Positions 35,368-42,247 of a stretch of 64,000 bases of DNA are shown here, piece by piece (the first letter of the stretch is position 1; each line of letters begins with the position of its first letter). The stretch is from NCBI GenBank assembly GCA_965198285.1, contig OZ240251.1, forward strand, positions 930,001 to 994,000, in the 5' to 3' direction. Made by a program: the position numbers and the translations under genes. The notes beneath the pieces were generated by a model that saw only the letters and a list, made by a program, of their open reading frames with translations, had not been told where the DNA came from and did no database searches. This DNA is from UBA11872 sp965198285. Its GTDB lineage: Bacteria; Chloroflexota; UBA11872.

Positions 35368-36249
35368 TCAGTAGTTGACCCATAGCGACTCGAATCTTGC
35401 TGATTTCACAGAGTGACACAGTTTTTCAGGCGCGTCGATTCGACGGAATCCGCCGTAAAGATGGTCCATAAGGTCGCAGCGATAGCCGGAGACCGCAACC
35501 TTCGCCTTGGCTGCGCCAAGGACAGCGGCCAATTCCGCGTGCTCAGAGTCGGTCATTTCGTTGCCGTACGCGCGTGCGTCGCCGCGAGCTTCGTGCGGAT
35601 AAGGTGGGTCGCAGTAAAACAGTGTGCGCGGATCGTCGTACAGGCGAATCACGTCGATGGCCGGGCGGTTCTCGATCTGGACCCGGATCAAACGCTCCGC
35701 GATCTCTGGCAGCGAATCGACGCTGCCGAGCCATCGTGACACGACCCCGGACATGCCCGCTCGGCTCGTCTGCTTACAGTTGGCCCATCGGCCGACCGAG
35801 GCGGTTTGCGCCAAGCCCGTTCGAACCTGTCGCGCGCGAACGAAGAAGCGGCGCGCGCGCTCCAGGTCCGGCATGTCCGCTTCGTACTGACAGGCGACGA
35901 AGAATTCCTCGCGCGAGAATGGCGTCAAGGCAATCTGTCGGATCAGTTCGTCGGTGTGCCCACGCAGTACACGGAAAAATGTCGTGACCTCACCATCGAT
36001 GTCGTTGTAGGTCTCGACCATGGCTGGCTCGCGGTTGAGTAGAACTGCCGCCGATCCGCCAAATGGTTCACAGTAGTGGTTTGCCTCCGGGAGTTGCGGT
36101 AGCAGCCAGGCCAAATGACTGAACTTGCCGCCATACCAGCCAAAGGCAATCCGTCTGCGGCCTCTGCGGCGAGGTCGGCGCAGAGCCAATTTCCCGGCGT
36201 CATGAGCTAGCGTCGTATCGAGGTACAGTTGTGAGGGCGTCCGGCTCAT
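35368..36249 (-). CDS. DNA adenine methylase (D12 class, Dam-like)
   Basis: A 293-residue alpha-class N6-adenine methyltransferase: FGWYGGKFSHLAWLLPQLP with the SAM loop, YCEPFGGSAAVLLN, YNDIDGEVTTFFRVL and the catalytic LFYCDPPYPHEAR. Its gene precedes the endonuclease gene in the same direction. The locus thus carries two methyltransferases of different classes, one acting on adenine and one on cytosine N4, around one endonuclease. Confidence 0.92.
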   Translation of the reverse strand: MSRTPSQLYLDTTLAHDAGKLALRRPRRRGRRRIAFGWYGGKFSHLAWLLPQLPEANHYCEPFGGSAAVLLNREPAMVETYNDIDGEVTTFFRVLRGHTDELIRQIALTPFSREEFFVACQYEADMPDLERARRFFVRARQVRTGLAQTASVGRWANCKQTSRAGMSGVVSRWLGSVDSLPEIAERLIRVQIENRPAIDVIRLYDDPRTLFYCDPPYPHEARGDARAYGNEMTDSEHAELAAVLGAAKAKVAVSGYRCDLMDHLYGGFRRIDAPEKLCHSVKSARFESLWVNY

Positions 36250-36438
36250 GGGAGGTGCCGCAAAGTCGCGCCCCGAGTTGTTGTTTCAACTCTGAGGGCT
36301 GTGGCTGTTACGGTTTGGGCCTGCTGCATGACTGCTCCCTGGTGAGCCGAAGACCGCCCCCGCATACGCTGATGTTAGCGGAATCTGGCGGATCTGGCAG
36401 TGCCTGAGCAGTTGCCAGCCCACTAGCGAATCCGCCAA

Positions 36439-37908
36439 CTACGCCGCGCTCCCGCCATACACCCCCGGCGCATTCCCCTCCCGCGGCGTCCCCGGCACCA
36501 TCGGCCTGTGCGGCCGCCCGGCAATCAGCCGCGACCCGTCCGTAAACCCTTCCGGCCGTCCCTTCAGCCGTTCGATCAACCGCCGTCGCCACGGCCCCAA
36601 GTCGGCTGTCGCCCCCAAGTCCCGCGTCTCGTCCGGGTCGTCCGCGATGTTGAACAACTGCTCTCGCCCCGACTGGCTGTACCAGATGTACTTGGTGCGC
36701 CCGTCGGTGATGAAGTGCCACGCTGTTTCCGGACGATTCTTCCCGCCTGAATGCTCCCCGTGCAGCGTCTCCCGCCAGCTCGGCGTCTCTCCGCGCACGA
36801 ACGGCATCAGGCTCCGCCCTGTCACCGATTCCGGAACCTCCAGCCCCACCCCGTCCAGGATCGTCGGCATCACGTCCTGCAGACCCACCGGCTCGTCGCG
36901 CACGACATGCGTGGGATAGCTCTGCGACGGCGGTCCCAACACCAGCAGCGGCACCCGCGCCGCCGCCTCGTACGGCCACGACTTATGGAACAGCCGGTGG
37001 TCCCCCAGCATCTCGCCGTGATCCGACACAAACACCACCAGCGTGTCGTCCAGCAGCGTCATGTCGTTCATGTACTGCAACAGCCGGCTAATCTGCATGT
37101 CCACGTGGTTGATCAGCCCGTAGTACCCCGCCCGGCAGGCATGCATTACCGCTGCGTCCAACTCCAGCCCCTGCGAGCGCGCCTCCTGCATTTCGATGTC
37201 GATTCCCCGCGTCGGCGCGTCCACCGGGTCCGCCCAGTCGCCGATCACCGGCGCCGGCAAGTCCCGCCAGTTGTAGCGGTCGTAATAGAACTGCGGCGGC
37301 GTGAACGGCGGATGCGGGTCGATAAACGACACCTTCAGGAAAAACGGCGCGCTCGGGTCCCGTCGTTGCAGGAAGTTGATGGCTTCCGAGACGCACCAGA
37401 ACGCATGCGTCCGCTCCTCCGGCAGGTGACTGGGCCGCCCGATCCACCCATTTGGCGTCGCCCCGTGCGCCATGGCCCAGCGGTTCAACGGAACCTCGCC
37501 GTGCAGCCAGTCCAGGTAGTCGTTGCCGCCGCCGCGCGTGCTGTCGGCCAGCGACATCCGGTCGAACCCGTACCGCTTCCGCTTCGGCGCCAGGTGCAGC
37601 TTCCCGCTCAACAGCGTCTCGTACCCCGCCGCCCGCAATTCGCCTGCCAGCGTCGCCGGCGGGTCCCACTCGGTGTCCGGATGGTTCTGCAACATCCCGT
37701 GCGTCGCCGGATCCTGACCCGACATCAGCGTGCGCCGCGCCGGGATGCACTGCGGACACTCCGCGTAGGCCCGACGGAACCGCGTCCCCGTCGCCCCGAT
37801 CTCGTCCATCGCCGGCGTCTGCAGCACCGGATGGTCTTCGATCCCCAGGCAGTCGCCGCGTTGCTGGTCCGTCACCAGCAGCAGCACGTGCGGACGCTTG
37901 GCGCTCAT
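36439..37908 (-). CDS. Sulfatase with canonical formylglycine motif
   Basis: A 489-residue arylsulfatase-type enzyme. HVLLLVTDQQRGDCLG holds the first metal Asp residues. The nucleophile motif is C-I-P-A-R at residues 54-58, in CPQCIPARRTLMSG, so conversion of Cys to formylglycine is expected. VVFVSDHGEMLGDHRLFHKSW carries the second metal site, and LFNIADDPDETRDLG closes the fold. No signal peptide is present. The substrate is unknown, probably a sulfated sugar or small organosulfate. The gene is seven bases downstream of a dehydrogenase gene and likely forms an operon with it. Confidence 0.9.
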   Translation of the reverse strand: MSAKRPHVLLLVTDQQRGDCLGIEDHPVLQTPAMDEIGATGTRFRRAYAECPQCIPARRTLMSGQDPATHGMLQNHPDTEWDPPATLAGELRAAGYETLLSGKLHLAPKRKRYGFDRMSLADSTRGGGNDYLDWLHGEVPLNRWAMAHGATPNGWIGRPSHLPEERTHAFWCVSEAINFLQRRDPSAPFFLKVSFIDPHPPFTPPQFYYDRYNWRDLPAPVIGDWADPVDAPTRGIDIEMQEARSQGLELDAAVMHACRAGYYGLINHVDMQISRLLQYMNDMTLLDDTLVVFVSDHGEMLGDHRLFHKSWPYEAAARVPLLVLGPPSQSYPTHVVRDEPVGLQDVMPTILDGVGLEVPESVTGRSLMPFVRGETPSWRETLHGEHSGGKNRPETAWHFITDGRTKYIWYSQSGREQLFNIADDPDETRDLGATADLGPWRRRLIERLKGRPEGFTDGSRLIAGRPHRPMVPGTPREGNAPGVYGGSAA

Positions 37909-37915
37909 GCCGACC

Positions 37916-38959
37916 TCAGGTCCAATCGATCATGATCTTGCCGGTCGTCGCCGAGTCCGCCAGCTTGAACGCCTCCACCGCCTCGTCGATCCGGATGCGC
38001 TTCGCGATCACGTCCTTCACCGGCAGCTCGTGACGGCGCAGGAAGTCCAGCAGGTCCTCCCACTCGTACAGCTTGAAGATCCAGGAACCCGTCAGCGTAA
38101 TCTCGCGGGCGTTTAGCGGGGCGCTCAGCTTGTAGACGGTCTCCTCGCCGATCCCGACCTCCACGAAAATGCCATGCGGACGCAGCCCTTCCAGCGCCGC
38201 CGTCCGTGCCTGCGTGAAACCCGAGGTATCGATCGCCGCATGCACCCCGTCGCCTCCGCCGAACGCCCGCATGGCCTCCACCGGGTCGGTCTCCGCCGCA
38301 TTGCACGTGGCGTCGATCCCCAACTTCTCCGCCATCTCGATCCGGCTCGGTTGAACGTCGATCCCAAGCACCGAGGCGCCCATCGCCCGAGCCATCATCA
38401 CCGTGTAGAGCCCCACCGGACCCAGCCCGCTCACCGCCAGCGTCATGTCGCCCGACGCCCGCGCCTTGCGTGCCGCCCCGAAGGCGGTTCCAAGGTTGCA
38501 CGCCAGCAACGCCCCGTCCTCAAAGTCAAAGTCGTCCGGCAGCGGCAGCGTGCTGCGCGCCGGCACCACCACGTACTCGGCATTCACGCCGTCCCGCACC
38601 CAGTTGAACCCCTGCATCTCGCGACAGAATCCCGGCTCGCCGTGCCGGCAGTGCTCGCAGTGACCGCAGCCGATCAGGTGATAAATCACCACCCGGTCGC
38701 CCACCGCCGGGTAGGTCACTCCGGGACCCACCGCGTCCACCACGCCGGCCCCTTCGTGCCCCAGCGTCAGCTTGCTGTAGCCGTGCTCGTCCCGTTCGGC
38801 CTGGGGCTGCCGGTACTTATGCAGGTCACTCCCGCAAATCGCCGACCCCATGACCCGAATCCGCACGTCATCCGGCCCCGGCTCCGGAATCGGCTTCTGC
38901 GTCACTTCCACGGTCCGGTCGCCAGGACAGATAAGGCACTGCATCGTGTCTGAAGTCAT
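37916..38959 (-). CDS. Zinc-dependent alcohol dehydrogenase (MDR superfamily)
   Basis: A 347-residue medium-chain dehydrogenase: AICGSDLHKY with the catalytic-zinc Cys, LGHEGAG with the zinc His-Glu, structural-zinc cysteines in CGHCEHCRHGEPGFC, and the NAD loop VSGLGPVGLYTVMMAR. It resembles threonine/sorbitol-type dehydrogenases. It probably oxidises an alcohol released by, or related to, the substrate of the sulfatase encoded just downstream. An internal ATG six codons in is an alternative start. Confidence 0.9.
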   Translation of the reverse strand: MTSDTMQCLICPGDRTVEVTQKPIPEPGPDDVRIRVMGSAICGSDLHKYRQPQAERDEHGYSKLTLGHEGAGVVDAVGPGVTYPAVGDRVVIYHLIGCGHCEHCRHGEPGFCREMQGFNWVRDGVNAEYVVVPARSTLPLPDDFDFEDGALLACNLGTAFGAARKARASGDMTLAVSGLGPVGLYTVMMARAMGASVLGIDVQPSRIEMAEKLGIDATCNAAETDPVEAMRAFGGGDGVHAAIDTSGFTQARTAALEGLRPHGIFVEVGIGEETVYKLSAPLNAREITLTGSWIFKLYEWEDLLDFLRRHELPVKDVIAKRIRIDEAVEAFKLADSATTGKIMIDWT

Positions 38960-39055
38960 CGGGGCGTCAATTCCTGCTCGCTCGCACTGGTGAAGCTAAC
39001 GCCCCCGCCCCCACCCGTAAACTTCCCTGCCGTCTCAGGCCTCATTGGACGACGC

Positions 39056-39115
39056 GCACCCCCCGTTCGTGGTGAGCCGGCCCGGAATCCTACGGAGGGG
39101 CGTGTCGAACCACAT
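39056..39115. repeat. Dispersed intergenic repeat (GTTCGTGGTGAGCC ... GTCGAACCAC type)
   Basis: The stretch carries CCCCCGTTCGTGGTGAGCC followed about 30 bases later by GTGTCGAACCAC. The same pair occurs at about 49727-49800, and GTCGAACCAC alone again near 49856. The two halves can base-pair (GTGGTgagcc with GTCGAACCAC in part), so the element could form a stem. It lies between the dehydrogenase promoter and vapB. Confidence 0.6.
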
Positions 39116-39247
39116 CCCCTCACTAGCCAACCCACCCAGCCAGTCCCTTCCTCTCTTCGCCCGTCTCACTCCTCCGCGCGCTCTCCCCCCTTCCCCCCTC
39201 TCACTTCTCTCAGCTCACTCTTTCCCCCTCTGGTGTATCCTTGGTGT

Positions 39248-39457
39248 ATGACACGCACCAACGTAGACATCGACGACCACGCCTGCGCCGAAGTCATGCG
39301 GCGCTATCGACTCCCCACCAAGCGTGCCGCCGTCAACTTTGCCCTGCGGACCCTGGCGGCCGAGCCTTTGTCGGTTGACGAGGCACACGCCCTCCGCGGC
39401 AGCGGCTGGGAAGGCGATCTTGAGACCATGCGTTCCGCCCGCCCGCCGTGGTCCTGA
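39248..39457 (+). CDS. vapB: VapB-type antitoxin
   Basis: 70 residues from the ATG at 39248; the longer open frame upstream is not protein-like. The N-terminus TRTNVDIDDHACAEVMRRY, then LPTKRAAVNFALRTLA is the ribbon-helix-helix-like VapB pattern (PF09957), and the C-terminal LETMRSARPPWS region should bind the toxin. The gene overlaps vapC by ten bases, typical of the module. Two GGTGTAT direct repeats directly before and across the start could be part of the operator to which VapBC complexes bind. Confidence 0.87.
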   Translation: MTRTNVDIDDHACAEVMRRYRLPTKRAAVNFALRTLAAEPLSVDEAHALRGSGWEGDLETMRSARPPWS

Positions 39458-39846
39458 TCGACACCTCAGCCTGGATCGAGTTCCTGCGCGACACCGGCTC
39501 TCCCGCCTGCCGTCACGTCGACGAGTTGCTGGCCCGGGAATTCGCCATTTGCGACCCCATTCGCATGGAGGTGCTGGCCGGCGCGCGGGACGAGTCCCAT
39601 CTGCTGAACCTCCGGCGCCTGCTCGCGCGCGCCGTGCTCATTCCAATGCGCCCCACCGACTACGAGGATGCCGCCGCCCTTTATCGCCGCTGCCGTCGCC
39701 ACGGCGCCACCGTCCGCAAGCTGATCGACTGTCTCATCGCCGCCGTCGCCATCCGCGCCGGCACGCCCATCCTTCATCACGACGCCGACTTCCACACCCT
39801 CGCCCGCCACACCAACCTCCAAACCCACGCCCCCGCCCCCCGCTAA
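39448..39846 (+). CDS. vapC: VapC-type PIN-domain ribonuclease toxin
   Basis: A 132-residue PIN protein starting with GTG inside the end of vapB. The acidic site is present: Asp in VLIDTSAWIEFLRD, Glu in RMEVLAGARDE, Asp in KLIDCLIAAVA and Asp in HHDADFHTLA. VapC toxins cut tRNA or rRNA and are silenced by VapB. The pair looks complete. Confidence 0.9.
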   Translation: MVLIDTSAWIEFLRDTGSPACRHVDELLAREFAICDPIRMEVLAGARDESHLLNLRRLLARAVLIPMRPTDYEDAAALYRRCRRHGATVRKLIDCLIAAVAIRAGTPILHHDADFHTLARHTNLQTHAPAPR

Positions 39847-39910
39847 CCAGAACCCCGCCTGGCCTCTCCCCAACCGAGGCCCACCCTCGTCAGGGGCGGC
39901 GCCCCTCTTC

Positions 39911-40087
39911 ACCCTCTCCGAGGGGAGAGGCAGATTCGGGCGTCCTCGGCCGAAACCGGTGAGGGGTCCCCCGCGCAACCAACGCCAACCCACCTCCATC
40001 CTCCGCAGCAGCGGCACCGCTCCTCCCCCTCTCCGAGGGGAGAGGCAGATTCGGGCGTCTTCGGCCGAAATCGGAGAGGGGTCTTCC
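39911..40087. repeat. Two direct copies of a 60-base hairpin repeat
   Basis: Copies at about 39911-39971 and 40027-40087 share CCCTCTCCGAGGGGAGAGG, a hairpin, then CAGATTCGGGCGT, then a second palindrome TCGGCCGA followed by GAGGGGT. Differences are few. The units are about 116 bases apart, in a 341-base gap that otherwise holds no gene. This is a REP-like intergenic repeat family. Confidence 0.75.
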
Positions 40088-40187
40088 GTTCGAAACCTCA
40101 CGCGTCAGCAACACCTCGAACAGACGTAATAGAGTGAAGCGCATCCACGCTCCAAAGTCCGAACCACAAACGAACCCCGAGCGCCCC

Positions 40188-41000
40188 ATGCCCCCCTTCG
40201 CTGAACTCAACAACCGCGTCGCCATCGTCACCGGCGCCGCCCAGGGCATCGGCCGCAACACCGCCGTAACCCTCGCCCGCCACGGCATGCCCGTCGTCCT
40301 CGCCGACCTCAACGACGACCGAGGCCATCGAGTCGAAGCCGAAATCCAAGCCGCCGGTGGCCGCGCCGCCTACCTCCACGCCGACGTCGGAACCATGGCT
40401 GGCTGCGAACGCATGGTCCAGGCCGCCCTCCACCGCTTCGGCGGCGTCTACGCCCTCGTCAACAACGCCCGCTGGCACCCGCACGACAAGCTCGTGGACG
40501 TCACCGAGGCCGACTGGGACCGCAGCCAGGACGTGCTCATCAAGTCCCACTTCATGGCCTGCAAGCTGGCCATTCCCCACATGATCGCCGGGGGCGGCGG
40601 CTCCATCGTCGGCATCTCATCGGCCCACGCCATCCAGGTCAACGCCATCGAGGGCCCCTACGAAGCCGCCAAGGCCGCCATCAACGCCCTCATGCGCAAC
40701 GTTGCCGTCGCCTATGGCGAACACGGCATCCGCGCCAACAGCATCCTGCCTGGCGGCATCATGACCGACGTCAAATACGAAGCCGCCGCCCAGGCGCCTA
40801 CCCCCGAACTCGACGCCCGCCAGGCCCTCCAGAACCCCATCCGCCGCCGCGGCGACGCCCAGGACATCGCCAACGCCGTCCTCTTCCTCGTCTCCGACCT
40901 CGCCAGCTTCGTCACCGGCGAATCCCTCGTCGTCGACGGCGGCCTCTCCATCGAACTCCCCGGCTCCGCCACCACCCGCCTCACCGGCCTCGACGTCTAA
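40188..41000 (+). CDS. Classical short-chain dehydrogenase/reductase
   Basis: About 270 residues from the ATG at 40188 (the open frame begins earlier at a GTG). Motifs: VTGAAQGIGRNTA for cofactor, LVNNARWHP (NNAx), a catalytic Ser in GISSAHA and Y-x-x-x-K in GPYEAAKAA, with GIRANSILPGGI and SFVTGESLVVDGG at the end. Asp after the second strand (LADLND) favours NAD. It is a typical oxidoreductase of the 3-oxoacyl-ACP reductase/glucose dehydrogenase type; the substrate is not known. Confidence 0.9.
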   Translation: MPPFAELNNRVAIVTGAAQGIGRNTAVTLARHGMPVVLADLNDDRGHRVEAEIQAAGGRAAYLHADVGTMAGCERMVQAALHRFGGVYALVNNARWHPHDKLVDVTEADWDRSQDVLIKSHFMACKLAIPHMIAGGGGSIVGISSAHAIQVNAIEGPYEAAKAAINALMRNVAVAYGEHGIRANSILPGGIMTDVKYEAAAQAPTPELDARQALQNPIRRRGDAQDIANAVLFLVSDLASFVTGESLVVDGGLSIELPGSATTRLTGLDV

Positions 41001-41068
41001 CGCTCCTGGGCGTCCCAATAAAGGGAGCAATCCGGATACGATTGTCGGAATCCGGGGACGCGGGAAAG

Positions 41069-41737
41069 ATGAAAACCCTCGACGCCAACTCGCTCGCCCG
41101 CGAGTTTCGATCCCGCGTCGATGCCCTGCAGTCGCCCAAAGTGCCCCGCGTCCGGCCCATCCGCCGCGAATTCTCCAGCAGGATCTCGTCCGCCCGCCCG
41201 GAGCAGGTGCTCCAGTTAGCTGAGCGCCTGATAGACCTCGACCTGCGTATCTGGGCCTACGAGGTCGTCCATTACCACCGCCCCACGCTCAGGAGGCTGG
41301 ACGCCGCAACCATCGAGAGCCTCGGTCAGGGCATCGCCGACTGGGCCTCGGTCGACGTCTTCGGTGGGTATGTGGCTGGCCCAGCCTGGGTGAATCGGCA
41401 GATCAGCGATCAGGACGTCCACCGCTGGGCCAGGTCAACCGATCGCTGGTGGCGGCGCACTGCCCTCGTCGCCACCACCGGCCTCAACACCAAGGCCCGC
41501 GGCGGCTACGGCGACGCCCCCCGCACCCTCGCCGTCTGCCAAATCCTCACCGACGACCGCGACGACATGGTCGTCAAAGCCCTCTCCTGGGCCCTCCGAG
41601 TCCTCACCCCCCACGACCCAACAGCCGTCCAGCACTTTCTCACCACGAACGAAGGCCGCCTAGCCGCCCGAGTAAAACGCGAAACCCGCAACAAACTAAC
41701 CACCGGACTCAAAAACCCCCGCAAAACGTCTGGCTAA
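41069..41737 (+). CDS. AlkD-like HEAT-repeat DNA glycosylase family protein
   Basis: About 222 residues from the ATG at 41069. The alternative TTG at 41042 adds nine residues. RIWAYEVVHYHRPTL, WASVDVFGGYVAGPAWVN, and WWRRTALVATTGLNTKARGG match the helical repeats of the DNA alkylation repair family (PF08713), in which W-R-R-x-A marks the DNA-facing surface. AlkD removes bulky alkylated bases without flipping them. The usual catalytic Asp cannot be assigned with certainty. It is the last high-GC gene before the AT-richer island. Confidence 0.75.
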   Translation: MKTLDANSLAREFRSRVDALQSPKVPRVRPIRREFSSRISSARPEQVLQLAERLIDLDLRIWAYEVVHYHRPTLRRLDAATIESLGQGIADWASVDVFGGYVAGPAWVNRQISDQDVHRWARSTDRWWRRTALVATTGLNTKARGGYGDAPRTLAVCQILTDDRDDMVVKALSWALRVLTPHDPTAVQHFLTTNEGRLAARVKRETRNKLTTGLKNPRKTSG

Positions 41738-42011
41738 AGGTTCAAGCTTCAGTAATCTTGGGAACGACAAGACAGTAATCTGTACGTCCCCTGCCGCGTC
41801 GTAACCGACATAGTATACACGCAGAGGCCCCTCGAAAACTCCGTCCTCTGCTTTGGCGATGCCTAGGACATTGCCAAGGACTTCATTCTTCTCGATTCTG
41901 GGACAGATGGTGACGGCAAGCTTGCCCAAACGTAGGAGTTCACTCGCCAGCAAGATCTTGAGGATTAATGGATGCGTGGGAATGGGGAGTCCCGTCGGCA
42001 GAACTAGGTAC
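41696..42011 (-). pseudogene. Possible truncated gene at the left edge of the AT-richer island
   Basis: A leftward frame is open from a TAG at 42012-42014 to a stop at 41696, with protein-like sequence (ELLRLGKLAVTICPRI, EGPLRVYYVGYDAAGDV, LSFPRLLKLEPLA) but no ATG or GTG at its head; a TTG at 41953 is the only start in reach. Its last 40 bases overlap the end of the AlkD-like gene. The rest of the gap to 42247 shows no gene. I read it as a 5'-truncated gene at a recombination boundary; family unknown. Confidence 0.35.
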
Positions 42012-42247
42012 TATCAGTGATCGATATGCCATAGCGACTTGAATGGCAGCTGGTCTACCAGATCGTGAACTATGAGAACAGCTCCTTCAAGTGCGCGACC
42101 GAATTGACTTCTTAGCCGTGTATACTAAATGCAGTAGTGAGTGAAATATCTGGCATGAAGTCTCATCGCGATTGATTGCCCGCCCTTGCCACGACGACTC
42201 TCTCTCAAGTACAATTGAAAGTCGATGCACGCTGATTAGGAGATGAA

